The position numbers were made by a program, and so were the translations under genes. From Bacteroidales bacterium (GTDB lineage Bacteria > Bacteroidota > Bacteroidia > Bacteroidales > Bacteroidaceae), in the NCBI GenBank assembly GCA_015654535.1, contig JAATGU010000057.1, forward strand, positions 1 through 45,639: 45,639 bases of DNA, written 5' to 3'. Numbering within the stretch: the first letter of the stretch is position 1; each line of letters opens with the position of its first letter. This document shows, one piece after another, positions 26,968 through 36,202 of the stretch. Under the pieces are notes generated by a model. That model did no database searches. It saw nothing but the letters and a program-made list of their open reading frames with translations, and had not been told where the DNA came from.

Positions 26968-28185
26968 TTATTTTTGATTCTTTTTGTATTCTGCAATAGC
27001 GGCATTTATATTTATTTTTTCGCCGTTCTTAAATGCGATGATAAATGCATCTTTAAATTTTGTTGCAATCTGCTTTTTTGTCTGCAACGCTTCATTGTAA
27101 TCTGTTAATGCTCCGTAGGTGTATTTATAAAGTCCGTTTTCACTATAAGAATCTATTAGCGTTAAATCTTTAAAGCGCGCATCGTTCATTTTTAGTTTTT
27201 GGCTAGAACTGAATATTTGTATCTTAAAAATAATAACGTTTTCGTTTGTGGAAGTGTTTTCTTTTTGTTTTTTTTCAGCCAGAACTTCAGCAACATTTTT
27301 TTTGAGTTTGGCAGATGAGTCGGCGCTAGCTTGATGAGTGACGAATGGCTTTTTAATTTCTATGGTATCTTCGTCAATGGGACGATAGGGAACTTTTCCT
27401 TTAGTATGACGTGTATCATGTTTTTGTTTATATTGCAGGAATGCTCGGTAAATAGCTTTGGCTAAAGCATCGGACCCTTCTTCTGAATTTAGATATTGCT
27501 CTTCTTCTGGATTGGAGATGAAGCCTACTTCTGTGAGTACACTGGGCATGGCGCTGGTTTTTAATACCAGAAAAATATCCTGATGTACTCCTCTGTCCAA
27601 TCTGTCACACTGTGATTTATATTGTTTTTGGATTAAGGTGGCCAGACTTACACTTTGTTCCATATGTTTGTCCTGAAGAAACTCAAACATTATATAGGAT
27701 TCTGATGAGTTGGGATTAAAGCCTGCATATCGTTGTTTGTAGTCGCTTTCGAGTAAAATTACCGAGTTCTCCCGTTTGGCGACTGCAAGATTTGCGCTTG
27801 AACGTGAAAGTCCCAGAGAAAATGTTTCCGTTCCTTTTGCTGCTTTAGTAGGAGCTGAGTTAGTGTGCACTGAAATAAATAAATCGGCTCCTGCATTGTT
27901 GGCAATTTCCGTCCGTTGGTTCAGTGGTATAAAGACATCCGTTTTACGCGTATAGATTACTTTTACGTCGCTACAGTTCTGTTGGATCAGTCGGCCTACT
28001 TTTAAAGCTATGTTCAAGTTAATGTTTTTTTCGCGAGAAAAACTTCCTATCGCGCCGGGATCGTGTCCTCCATGCCCTGCGTCAAGAACTAATACAAAAT
28101 CTTTTCCGAATGAGGATGCACATCCGATGGTTAAAAACCAGATGCAAGTGATTGTAGTAAGGGTATAACTGATACTTTTTTTCAT
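26968..28185 (-). CDS. N-acetylmuramoyl-L-alanine amidase
   Basis: This zinc amidase cleaves the bond between N-acetylmuramate and L-alanine in peptidoglycan, mainly to separate daughter cells. The 405-residue protein has a signal peptide (about 1-27) and an Amidase_3 domain. Zinc and catalytic motifs are VLDAGHGGHDPGAIG near 32-46, FISVHTNSAP near 103 (zinc His), and LTEVGFISNPEE near 217 (catalytic Glu). A linker at about 245-315 is followed by a C-terminal SPOR-like segment (FKIQIFSSSQKL near 320), which would bind denuded glycan at the septum. It is the first gene of a pair with the MCE protein. Confidence 0.93.
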   Translation of the reverse strand: MKKSISYTLTTITCIWFLTIGCASSFGKDFVLVLDAGHGGHDPGAIGSFSREKNINLNIALKVGRLIQQNCSDVKVIYTRKTDVFIPLNQRTEIANNAGADLFISVHTNSAPTKAAKGTETFSLGLSRSSANLAVAKRENSVILLESDYKQRYAGFNPNSSESYIMFEFLQDKHMEQSVSLATLIQKQYKSQCDRLDRGVHQDIFLVLKTSAMPSVLTEVGFISNPEEEQYLNSEEGSDALAKAIYRAFLQYKQKHDTRHTKGKVPYRPIDEDTIEIKKPFVTHQASADSSAKLKKNVAEVLAEKKQKENTSTNENVIIFKIQIFSSSQKLKMNDARFKDLTLIDSYSENGLYKYTYGALTDYNEALQTKKQIATKFKDAFIIAFKNGEKININAAIAEYKKNQK

Positions 28186-28202
28186 TTCTTTGCAATAAAA
28201 TG

Positions 28203-28210
28203 CAAATGTA
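28203..28210 (-). promoter_or_regulatory. Amidase gene promoter, -7 box
   Basis: On the minus strand TACATTTG matches TAnnTTTG, 17 bp before the amidase ATG. The -33 box is not clear. Confidence 0.5.
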
Positions 28211-28419
28211 GCAGAATTTTCCCGAAAAACTTGCTATTTGGTTTTAAGTTTTGTCTTTTTTAAGGCATTGGTTGCCCTTTATGTTCTTGAATTTTTGATG
28301 TGATGCTGTCAGAACGTCTTAACAGATAAGACAAATTGATCAGAAAGTTAAGTAATTTTTCCTTGTTTATGAGTATTAGGATACTAGATGATCCATTTTT
28401 AAGATCTACACTTCTATAA
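28211..28419. other. Spacer between the amidase and the TonB-receptor terminator
   Basis: No gene was recognised. A short dyad, GTCTTA-ACAGA-TAAGAC at 28316-28332, is the only structure seen. Confidence 0.5.
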
Positions 28420-28461
28420 AATAAGGAGTACACTTTATTATTTATTAGTGTACTCCTTATT
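28420..28461 (-). terminator. Terminator after the TonB-dependent receptor gene
   Basis: Perfect 15-bp arms (28420-28434 and 28447-28461) with a 12-nt loop lie about 65 bp after the receptor stop. A second small hairpin (28474-28490) lies between them. Confidence 0.7.
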
Positions 28462-28525
28462 AATTTTTAGCCTACTTCTTTTAAAGAAGTATTACAGTCG
28501 TTTTTTTTTAACTTTCTTGAATTAC

Positions 28526-30574
28526 TTATAAGTTAATTTGGTAACTTATTCCTACTTTTCCCCAGAATCCTGGTTGGGGAATATTACCTAAATCATAATA
28601 TTTACGGTTGAGCAAATTATTTGCCTCGGCAAAAAGTAGATAATTTTTAGTGTCCCAGGAAACTTTGAAGTCTACCAGACAGAAAGAAGGGTAGGGAACT
28701 TCACCAACTGGTTTGAGATTCACATACTCTGTATAGCTTCCTTCCCGACTTTGCCAACGGAAGGCCCAACTTGCGTTTAAGTTTTGCCAGATACGATGGT
28801 CGAGTCTCACCACTAATTTATGTTTCAAATAGTCTAACGAATAGTTTGATTTATATACTTCGTCTATCACTTTATCTTGATTGATAAATGAATAACCAAC
28901 GCTAGCTTTCTTTATAAAACTGGAGAGTCCATATAAATTACAAAAATTGAGTGAGGCGGACGCTTCGAATCCTATATTGTCCAACTTAGTGTGATTTACA
29001 GTGTGCCATTTATCATCTTCGGAATATTTTACCCAGTCTATCATATTTTTCCCCTTGTGATAGTAAGCACTCACGGAAGCCTGCAATGCATGCGTAACAT
29101 ATTTGCTCCCAATTTCGAAAGCCTGAGTCTCTTCTGGTTTTAGATTTGGATTTCCTTGATTGTTTGGCCCTTCATAATAAAGATCGGTAAAGGTGGGTAA
29201 ACGAAGTGCCATGTTCCATGACGTGAAAATCTTTAACTTCTCTGTAAGCCGATAAGAAGCATCTATGCCGGGATAATAACGAAACTTGCTGTCCAGCCCT
29301 GTATTCATGGTAGCCATTAAACCCATTGAGAGGGTAAAGCGGGGAAGCAATATGTCGTGTTCCAAATAGTAACTAATACTTGTCCGGTTGTCCTTTTTGG
29401 TGAAATAGTTGTCACCTTCGCCGGGAACCTTTATAGGAGTGTCCATCAATTTACCAAGTACATTGCTCAGTATTCCTTCATTACGGAACTCAGTCCCGAA
29501 GGCTGTTTTGCCAATTGCAGACTTAAAATAAGCATTTAGATTGGTACCGTAGACATCCGTCTGGTGATAGTTATGACCTTCGTACCAAGAAGCAGGATTG
29601 CTTCGGAAGAGTTCAAAACGGTCGTGTCCGCGATTCCAGTATACAATCGGTTTAAAGTGGAGTTTTCCTTTGGTTTCCGCTTGCACTGACACGAAATACT
29701 TGCGTGTGTGTTCGTATTGGTCGGGATAGGCAGGCGAATAAAAAGTATTTGCACCGTATCCTTTATTACTGATCCCTGCTTGCCAGTGAATATCAGCTTC
29801 ATTTCCGGAATATTCTCCCTGATAGAAAGCGCGCTGAGTGCTGAAATCACTGTTGGCAATGTATCCGTCCGAACGACTATATCCGGTTGAAAGCTGATTT
29901 CTAAACCTTCCCTTTGAGAAATTTCCACGAATGCCTCCATTGAACAGACCATGTTGTCCAGCCGAAAGATCAATGGCGGCATGACTTTGTTTGTCATTTT
30001 TGGTCACAATATTGATGGCTCCGGTAAAAGCCGAAGTGCCGTACACTCTTGCAGCAGGACCTTCAAGAATTTCAATACGTTCGATATCATTCATGTCTAC
30101 AGGAAAGTCGGCCGAGAGATGGCCCGTTTGGGGGCTACTGATATTAGCTCCGTTGAGAAGAATAGTGATTTGGTCGAAAGTACCGCCTCGGATACTGATG
30201 TCACTTTGAATACCTAACTCGCCTCGCTGGCGGACATCTACCCCCACGGCGTAATCTAATAAGTCATTAATACTTTGTACCGCCGCGGCTTTAATATCCT
30301 CGCGGGAAAGTACAGTTACAATTCTCGCTGCCTCGCCCAATGTGAGCGGTGCACGACTACCGGTCACTTCAACCTCATCGAGTTCGTACCCTTTCATTTG
30401 ATGAGAAGCCTCGGTTTGCGCCGAAGTACATTTTACGTTAGCAAAGGCAAGAGTTGCCACAGCCAGAACGCCGATGTTGACTTCTTTTTTCAAACTACAG
30501 AATACAGCATACGACTTGTGATTGAATTGCTTCCACCGGACAGTCTGTCGTTGTGTAAACTTGTTTTCTTTCAT
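28526..30574 (-). CDS. TonB-dependent outer-membrane receptor, BtuB-like
   Basis: This is an energised outer-membrane uptake channel of 682 residues. I use the ATG at 30574 (MKENKF), because the longer frame needs a TTG at 30607 that falls on the predicted -7 box. After a long, atypical N-terminus with a hydrophobic segment (NIGVLAVATLAFANV), the sequence has a TonB-box-like ELDEVEVTGSR. The plug domain follows (DLLDYAVGVDVRQRG, then IRGGTFDQITILLNGANI, RIEILEGPAARVYGTSAF). A 22-strand-type barrel ends in an aromatic-rich C-terminus. No SusD partner or N-terminal carboxypeptidase-like domain is present, which favours a BtuB-like metallo-cofactor receptor over a glycan one. The substrate is not proven, and no B12 riboswitch precedes it. 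Confidence 0.85.
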   Translation of the reverse strand: MKENKFTQRQTVRWKQFNHKSYAVFCSLKKEVNIGVLAVATLAFANVKCTSAQTEASHQMKGYELDEVEVTGSRAPLTLGEAARIVTVLSREDIKAAAVQSINDLLDYAVGVDVRQRGELGIQSDISIRGGTFDQITILLNGANISSPQTGHLSADFPVDMNDIERIEILEGPAARVYGTSAFTGAINIVTKNDKQSHAAIDLSAGQHGLFNGGIRGNFSKGRFRNQLSTGYSRSDGYIANSDFSTQRAFYQGEYSGNEADIHWQAGISNKGYGANTFYSPAYPDQYEHTRKYFVSVQAETKGKLHFKPIVYWNRGHDRFELFRSNPASWYEGHNYHQTDVYGTNLNAYFKSAIGKTAFGTEFRNEGILSNVLGKLMDTPIKVPGEGDNYFTKKDNRTSISYYLEHDILLPRFTLSMGLMATMNTGLDSKFRYYPGIDASYRLTEKLKIFTSWNMALRLPTFTDLYYEGPNNQGNPNLKPEETQAFEIGSKYVTHALQASVSAYYHKGKNMIDWVKYSEDDKWHTVNHTKLDNIGFEASASLNFCNLYGLSSFIKKASVGYSFINQDKVIDEVYKSNYSLDYLKHKLVVRLDHRIWQNLNASWAFRWQSREGSYTEYVNLKPVGEVPYPSFCLVDFKVSWDTKNYLLFAEANNLLNRKYYDLGNIPQPGFWGKVGISYQINL

Positions 30575-30604
30575 TAAAATAATTTTTTTAGTAAAAATAC
30601 GGCG

Positions 30605-30612
30605 CAAAGGTA
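30605..30612 (-). promoter_or_regulatory. TonB-receptor gene promoter, -7 box
   Basis: On the minus strand TACCTTTG matches TAnnTTTG, 31 bp before the chosen ATG. A divergent near-match (TTACTTTG, 30634-30641) could serve the transporter on the plus strand. Confidence 0.55.
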
Positions 30613-30666
30613 GTATATTTCTTTATTTAGCTGTTACTTTGCAACTGAATATTAAACACGACGATC

Positions 30667-31575
30667 ATGCTGAAGTTCTTAAAGAATTGGACTTTGCCCA
30701 TAGCAATGCTTACCGGAGCAATTGGATATCCGTTTTTTTCCTTGCTTGCTCCATCCACTCCTACCCTTATTTTTGTGATGCTGCTTTTTACTTTTTGCAA
30801 AGTATCACCTCGCGAGCTAAAGTTTGAAAAACTTCACGTATGGCTTATCCTCATTCAGTTGTTGGGAAGTGTGTTGATTTATATTTCTATTGCCGCCTTT
30901 AATCCAGTGGTAGCTGAAGGAGCTATGATCTGTATGCTTGGTCCCACCGCTACTTCGGCAGCTGTTATCACGGGGATGTTGGGAGGCAGTATTTCCTGCC
31001 TCACCACTTACACCTTACTGTCCAATTTTGCCGTAGCTCTTGCCGCTCCTGTAATCTTTTCTTTTATGGGAACCCATAGTTCACTTCCTTTTTTCCATTC
31101 TTTTCTGTTTATTTGTGAAGAAGTAATACCGTTGCTGATTTTTCCTTTTATATGTGCTTGGATATTACAAGTCAAGTTTCCTAAGATCCACCGCAAGATG
31201 TTGAATCTGCACATGGCGTCCTTTTACCTTTGGGCTGTTGCGCTTGCTATTGTAACGGGAACAATGATTGATTTTTTGGTTCATCAACAGCATCCTAATT
31301 ATATGAATGAGGTAATGATTGCTGCTTCCGGACTAGTGATTTGTTGTTTGCAATTCTTTTTAGGAAAGGTGATTGGCGGGCATTATAAAAATCGTATTTC
31401 CGGCGGGCAGGCGCTCGGCCAGAAGAATACGATTCTTGCTATTTGGATGGCTCAGGTTTATCTAAATCCTATTGCTTCCGTTGGTCCAGCCTCGTATGTC
31501 CTGTGGCAGAATATTATCAACAGCTGGCAACTGTGGAAAAAAAGGAAAAAAGATGAAGTAGCTTCCCGAGGTTAA
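30667..31575 (+). CDS. BASS-family (bile acid:sodium symporter-like) membrane transporter
   Basis: This 302-residue inner-membrane protein has about nine to ten hydrophobic segments. It has the conserved core of the BASS/SBF superfamily: LGPTATSAAVITGMLGGSISCLTTY-type helix breaks near 97-120, split so that MLGPTATSAAVI is followed by TGMLGG. The second crossover is near 250-275 (GQKNTILAIWMAQV, then LNPIASVGPASY). Relatives carry bile acids, pantoate, pyruvate and other organic anions with sodium, so the substrate is open. It is divergent from the TonB receptor with a 92-bp spacer, which suggests, without proving, a shared substrate. It ends convergently, sharing four bases with the next gene. 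Confidence 0.82.
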   Translation: MLKFLKNWTLPIAMLTGAIGYPFFSLLAPSTPTLIFVMLLFTFCKVSPRELKFEKLHVWLILIQLLGSVLIYISIAAFNPVVAEGAMICMLGPTATSAAVITGMLGGSISCLTTYTLLSNFAVALAAPVIFSFMGTHSSLPFFHSFLFICEEVIPLLIFPFICAWILQVKFPKIHRKMLNLHMASFYLWAVALAIVTGTMIDFLVHQQHPNYMNEVMIAASGLVICCLQFFLGKVIGGHYKNRISGGQALGQKNTILAIWMAQVYLNPIASVGPASYVLWQNIINSWQLWKKRKKDEVASRG

Positions 31576-32219
31576 TATCCGATGGTAAAACGTTCAAAGT
31601 GATGCTTTGGATTCTCTAATTCATCAATCATGGCAACTGCATAGTCTTCAACAGAAATGTGACTTTTGCCTTCTGCATCTGTCACCAGATCATCTTTGCC
31701 TAAACGAAACTTTCCGGTTCGTTCTCCAGGAGCAATGTTTCCGGCAGGAGAGAAAAAAGCCCAATCCAACTCTTTTTCATTTTTTTGCAGTGAATAAAGA
31801 ACTTCAGCCAAAGACTTTACCCCGGGAAGAATAGACTCGTCGAGCTTTCCCATATCCAGAAGGCGTACTCCATTAATTAACAAACTTCCGGCTCCTCCCA
31901 CTATTAAAATTCTATTTACTCCGGCCTTCTTAGTCCCTTCCATTATACTGGTGTAGGCTTTCAGCGTATCTTTGTATATATCTGGATTTGTCCATCCAGG
32001 ATTATAAGCACTAATTACCGCATCTGCTCCTTTTACTAAATCCTTAACCGTATCTACATTCATCACATCTCCCACTTTTACTGTGAGAAGGAGATGTTTT
32101 AAAGTTATTTTTTCAGGATGACGAACAATTGCCGTTACTTTATGCCCTCTATCCAGCGCCTCTTTTAATAAAGCTGTGCCTACAAATCCGCTTGCTCCAA
32201 TAATTGCTACATTTTTCAT
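31572..32219 (-). CDS. NAD(P)-binding Rossmann-fold protein, NmrA/atypical SDR type
   Basis: This 215-residue protein starts MKNVAIIGASGFVGTALLKE; the G8-A-S-G-F-V-G14 loop binds the dinucleotide. ADAVISAYNPG near 70 and RILIVGGAGSLL near 105 fit the atypical SDR / NAD(P)H-binding family. The classical YxxxK catalytic pair is not evident, so it may be a redox sensor or reductase of unknown substrate. It has a single domain with no membrane segment. Its stop overlaps that of the BASS transporter by four bases, tail to tail. Confidence 0.82.
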   Translation of the reverse strand: MKNVAIIGASGFVGTALLKEALDRGHKVTAIVRHPEKITLKHLLLTVKVGDVMNVDTVKDLVKGADAVISAYNPGWTNPDIYKDTLKAYTSIMEGTKKAGVNRILIVGGAGSLLINGVRLLDMGKLDESILPGVKSLAEVLYSLQKNEKELDWAFFSPAGNIAPGERTGKFRLGKDDLVTDAEGKSHISVEDYAVAMIDELENPKHHFERFTIGY

Positions 32220-32410
32220 ATTCTGTTTATTTTTTAATGAATAATATTTCTATAAACAACAATGTAAATAGAAAACAGTTTGGATTAAAAAGGAAAGAAT
32301 ATCTTTTTCTCTTTAATGATTAATTCTGTTTGGTTTTATTAATAAAGAAGATCAATTTTGGTTGAAATTAATCTCTTTTCAATATCTTTACCGCCAAAAA
32401 TAAAGACAGA

Positions 32411-33769
32411 ATGAAAAGGAAAAGAATAATAGGAACGATCGTTGTCGTAGTACTAATAATAGGAGTCATTATTTGCGTAAAGCGTTGGAATATCTGGTTC
32501 AATAATCCCACAGAACTTTCTTATGTAGCAAGTCCGGATCCCGGTCGTATCATGTTGACTTTTGGTAATGACGGTGAACAATCCCGCAACATCAGCTGGC
32601 AATGTGATGCTGTTCCTCAAAAAGGTTGGGTGGAATTGATAAAAGATAGTACATCCGACACTATTCGGGTGAGTGCACAATCCAAACTATTCAAAACTAC
32701 TGGTGGACAGTCGGTTTATTATTGGGCGAAACTTAAAAATCTTGTTTTTCATTCAAATTATACATATCGGGTGTGTAATGGGAAAAAGCATTCTGGTTGG
32801 TATCGTTTTTCATTGCCGGATAACACCACCGACCGCTTTTCGTTTGTTTATTTTGGAGATGTGCAAGATACACTTCATGGAAAACTAAAAGAGGTTTTTA
32901 CTAATGTCCGTCATCAACTTCCAAAGACAGATTTTTATGTCTTTGTTGGCGATTTAATAGAACGACCGATGGACTGTTATTGGAAGCATACTTTTGACTT
33001 GTTGGATTCTATTTCTCAAACAAAACCGATTGTTGTTTCCCCGGGAAATCATGAATATATTAAAGGATTAGTGAATCTGATTGAAGATCGGTTTACGTAT
33101 ACTCTATCTTATTTTGTTGATTCCCGATATAAGGACAATGATGTTTTTTCATTTGATTATAAAGACGCGACGATTATCACACTCGATTCCAATAGAGATA
33201 TCTGGTTTTTCTTTGCACAAAGGAAATGGTTGAAAGAAGTATTGCAGAAGTCAACGAAGAAATGGAAGATTGTGGTACTTCATCATCCAATTTACTCTGT
33301 TCACAGCAAATATAATAACCTGGCAGTCCGAGCGTTTTTTAATCCTTTGATCAAAGAATATGGAGTAGATTTGGTTTTGGAAGGTCACGAACACGGCTAT
33401 GCCCGCATGACAACGAAGACTGATGATGGTCAGCTCACAACTCCTATTTATTTGGTGAGCCATAGTTCTCCAAAAGATTACCGTCTTTATTTTAATGATT
33501 TATATGATCGCTACGGTACAAACCAGAAGTTCTATCAAAACATAGAGGTAAGTAAGGATACTTTGCGGGTAAAGGCCTTCACGGGAGACAATCAATTATA
33601 TGATGATATTTCTATTATAAAGGCTAAAAACCAAGTAAAAGTAGTGGATAATGCTAAAAAAATTCCTCAGAAACTGGAAGTTCCGGGCTCTTATAAAATA
33701 AAGAAGCCTAAAGATGCGGTGAAATACGCAAAAGAAATGAAGGAATGGCTTAATAGAGCACCTAAATAA
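32411..33769 (+). CDS. Membrane-anchored metallophosphoesterase, purple-acid-phosphatase-like
   Basis: This 452-residue calcineurin-like phosphoesterase is anchored by one N-terminal membrane helix (IIGTIVVVVLIIGVIICV, about 5-22). A fibronectin-III-like PAP N-domain follows (about 38-135). The catalytic domain carries the five dimetal motifs in order: YFGDVQD near 148, VGDLIE near 180, GNHE near 216, VLHHPIYSVH near 293, and EGHEHGYAR near 325. A C-terminal Lys-rich tail ends it. The protein probably acts in the periplasm or at the outer face of the inner membrane on phosphate esters; its substrate is unknown. It has an imperfect promoter (TATCTTTA at 32383-32390) and a clear terminator. Confidence 0.88.
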   Translation: MKRKRIIGTIVVVVLIIGVIICVKRWNIWFNNPTELSYVASPDPGRIMLTFGNDGEQSRNISWQCDAVPQKGWVELIKDSTSDTIRVSAQSKLFKTTGGQSVYYWAKLKNLVFHSNYTYRVCNGKKHSGWYRFSLPDNTTDRFSFVYFGDVQDTLHGKLKEVFTNVRHQLPKTDFYVFVGDLIERPMDCYWKHTFDLLDSISQTKPIVVSPGNHEYIKGLVNLIEDRFTYTLSYFVDSRYKDNDVFSFDYKDATIITLDSNRDIWFFFAQRKWLKEVLQKSTKKWKIVVLHHPIYSVHSKYNNLAVRAFFNPLIKEYGVDLVLEGHEHGYARMTTKTDDGQLTTPIYLVSHSSPKDYRLYFNDLYDRYGTNQKFYQNIEVSKDTLRVKAFTGDNQLYDDISIIKAKNQVKVVDNAKKIPQKLEVPGSYKIKKPKDAVKYAKEMKEWLNRAPK

Positions 33770-33875
33770 CCTGCTTTTTTTCTGGTTACTTTCTGCTTAC
33801 GAAAGAATAAAACATTTGGGAAATTATCTTTTAAGAAGATATTTTTTTCGATGTGTAATCGAAATAGTTAAATAA

Positions 33876-33914
33876 AAAACCTTGGTGAAAATCGTTCACC
33901 AAGGTTTTCTTTTT
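33876..33914 (+). terminator. Phosphoesterase gene terminator
   Basis: Perfect 14-bp arms (33876-33889 and 33895-33908) with a 5-nt loop and a T-rich tail lie about 105 bp after the stop. It may also end the convergent namZ transcript. Confidence 0.85.
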
Positions 33915-34001
33915 ATCTGTTAACTGTGATAATTCTTTGATTGCCAAGAATTGTATATAAGAAAAAATACAATAGGATTTTTAGAGATCGGCAAAGGAAT
34001 A

Positions 34002-35225
34002 TTATTCTGTGTAAAGCAAATATTTAGCTCGCATCTTTTTATATTTAACCAATCCAGGTTTCCAATCTGCTTTAATCTCTGCTTCAGTCTTTCCTTGGAT
34101 AATACTTTTACGTACGGAGGTGTCTCCCATTAACTGGTCAAACCAACGGGGACGGATAAAGAAATCTGCACCTTGACCGGACTTTTTATAAAAGTTAAGT
34201 AAATATCGGAGGGTGAATCCTCTTGGATTAGAAATTTTACGCAAATCAACGCCATAACAAAGTTCATCTTTGTGCATAGGATTCTTGTCGAAACCAGGAA
34301 GACTTTTGGGTGTAAAAGTAAATTCTCCGTATTTTTTATCCGGTGCACCTAGAACCTGAAAAGGAAAATACGTGCCGCGGCCCACACTGATATTTGTTGC
34401 TTCAAAAGGGCAAAGGGATGCATAAAGACTAACAGACAGATCATTAAAAAGGTTAGGAGAGGGTTTCATCGGAAGTGAATATGGCTGTTTGTGTTTCCAG
34501 TTTTTAATTTTGATCACTGTCAGGAGGCATTTCTTTTTTCCCTCTAACCATCCTTCACCGTTAATCATTCGTGCCAATTCTCCCACTGTACACCCATGAA
34601 GCAGAGGTATAAGGTCCATACCTACAAAAGAACGCAAACTAGATTTCATTACTGGTCCGTCTATATAATCACAGGGATTAGGTCGATCTGCAATAATTAA
34701 CTTTTTGCCTGTTTCAGCACAAGCTTCCATCACATAGTGCATCGTACTGATATACGTATAGAATCGTGCGCCTACATCCTGAATATCAAAAAGTACAATA
34801 TCCACATCAGCCATTTGTTGAGCCGTAGGTTTTTTGTTATTACCGTAGAGAGAAATAATAGGTATGCCTGTTTTACTGTCTTTTCCGTCTTTAACAATTT
34901 CGCCGGCATCAGCATTACCCCGGAAACCATGTTCTGGTGCAAAAACTTTTTTTACGGTTATACCACAGGTAAGCAAGGAGTCTAACAGATGGGTTCCTTT
35001 TTTGCCAACTAATGAAGTGTGATTTACTACCAATGCCACCCGCTTGTTTCGAAGCATAGGCAATAGTTTATCCATCTGTTCGGCGCCAACCTTCAATTCC
35101 AAATTGGAAATATTTACAGTTCCTTCAGGGTTAAAGAGCCTGTTCTCATTTGATGCATGAATGCAAAGAGCCATACAAAGTGATAATATCACAGTCAGGC
35201 CTCGAAAATTTATTAGTCTTATCAT
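34002..35225 (-). CDS. namZ: Exo-beta-N-acetylmuramidase NamZ-like (DUF1343, GH171)
   Basis: DUF1343 proteins include NamZ, which removes terminal N-acetylmuramic acid from peptidoglycan fragments during cell-wall recycling. This 407-residue protein has a signal peptide (about 1-25, ending HASNE). The family's conserved blocks follow: RVALVVNHTSLVG near 62, FAPEHGFRGNADAGE near 93, VDIVLFDIQDVGARFYTY near 142, RPNPCDYIDGPV near 180, and PSPNLFNDLSVSLY near 265. The conserved Glu of PEHG is a likely catalytic candidate. It lies 29 bp downstream of the mechanosensitive channel gene, so the two are probably co-transcribed. Confidence 0.88.
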   Translation of the reverse strand: MIRLINFRGLTVILSLCMALCIHASNENRLFNPEGTVNISNLELKVGAEQMDKLLPMLRNKRVALVVNHTSLVGKKGTHLLDSLLTCGITVKKVFAPEHGFRGNADAGEIVKDGKDSKTGIPIISLYGNNKKPTAQQMADVDIVLFDIQDVGARFYTYISTMHYVMEACAETGKKLIIADRPNPCDYIDGPVMKSSLRSFVGMDLIPLLHGCTVGELARMINGEGWLEGKKKCLLTVIKIKNWKHKQPYSLPMKPSPNLFNDLSVSLYASLCPFEATNISVGRGTYFPFQVLGAPDKKYGEFTFTPKSLPGFDKNPMHKDELCYGVDLRKISNPRGFTLRYLLNFYKKSGQGADFFIRPRWFDQLMGDTSVRKSIIQGKTEAEIKADWKPGLVKYKKMRAKYLLYTE

Positions 35226-35254
35226 GGTATAAATCCCAGTTTAAGTATTTGTTT

Positions 35255-36127
35255 TTATTTCTTTATTACAATATTGTTATAAGGATACGGAATTTCAATG
35301 TTCTCTTTATCATAACGTTCCTTAATAGACTTTAGCAAGTCACATTTCATAGAAAAAGCATTTCCCGCATTTGCTGCCCAAGCCCATGCTTTTAGAGTTA
35401 TCGCTGAATTTCCCAGTTCTACCACACGAATAACTACTTGCTGCACTCCTGCTTGTTTGTCTTCCGGCGTACGGCGGTCAATAAGCATTGGATGGCGCAT
35501 AATTTCTTCCCTCATTGCAGCTATCGCTTTATCCAGATTTGTTTCATACGAGACACTTACTTCGATAAAGCTAAAAGTTTCTTGTTCTCCGATTGTGGAA
35601 TTAATAATTGTACTAGAATTTATTTTACTGTTAGGAATAATAATCATTCGATTGTCCATACTTCTAATGATAGTATGGCGAAGAGTAATTTCAGAAACAG
35701 TTCCGTTCACCACCTCATCAATCTTTATTATATCTCCTATCCGGAAAGGTTTGGCAAACACTATAAAGAATCCTCCAATAATATTGGACAAAGCTTCTTG
35801 TGAAGCAAAACCAATGGCCATTGCCATGATTCCCGCACCAGCCAGAATCGAACTACTAACCTTTTCCATCCCCGGAATTAATGAAAGAAAAATGGCCGAA
35901 CCTATTATATAAATAGTATAAACAAAAATACGTTGGATGAACCCTACGGTTGTTTTATCAAGAAATGGAATCTTCTTTTTTTTCTGTGATCGACGAAACA
36001 AATATTTTATAATGGAAACTGCTGCCTGTGTAATAACATAGATCAATAAAGCTTTAAGGCAAAAGATGATGATATGCTTAACAGTAATATCAAAAATGGC
36101 AATATTGAAAAACTCTTGTAGATTCAT
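35255..36127 (-). CDS. mscS: Small-conductance mechanosensitive channel, MscS family
   Basis: MscS opens under membrane tension to release solutes on osmotic downshock. This 290-residue protein has three membrane segments: about 18-40, 65-85, and the pore helix GAGIMAMAIGFASQEALSNI at about 97-116. The Gly/Ala-packed pore and the GGFFIVFAKPFRIGD motif are characteristic. A cytoplasmic beta and alpha/beta cage follows (about 125-285). The length matches the short MscS type. It has its own promoter and lies upstream of namZ. Confidence 0.92.
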   Translation of the reverse strand: MNLQEFFNIAIFDITVKHIIIFCLKALLIYVITQAAVSIIKYLFRRSQKKKKIPFLDKTTVGFIQRIFVYTIYIIGSAIFLSLIPGMEKVSSSILAGAGIMAMAIGFASQEALSNIIGGFFIVFAKPFRIGDIIKIDEVVNGTVSEITLRHTIIRSMDNRMIIIPNSKINSSTIINSTIGEQETFSFIEVSVSYETNLDKAIAAMREEIMRHPMLIDRRTPEDKQAGVQQVVIRVVELGNSAITLKAWAWAANAGNAFSMKCDLLKSIKERYDKENIEIPYPYNNIVIKK

Positions 36128-36158
36128 CTTTGTTACGCTTATATTTAGTAATATTGCA

Positions 36159-36189
36159 CAAAATTATTTATTTCCATCGGAATAACAAG
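36159..36189 (-). promoter_or_regulatory. mscS promoter
   Basis: On the minus strand a CTTG -33 box (36189-36186), a 19-bp spacer and TAATTTTG (36166-36159) lie about 32 bp before the mscS ATG. Confidence 0.6.
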
Positions 36190-36202
36190 AATAAATACAA
36201 AA

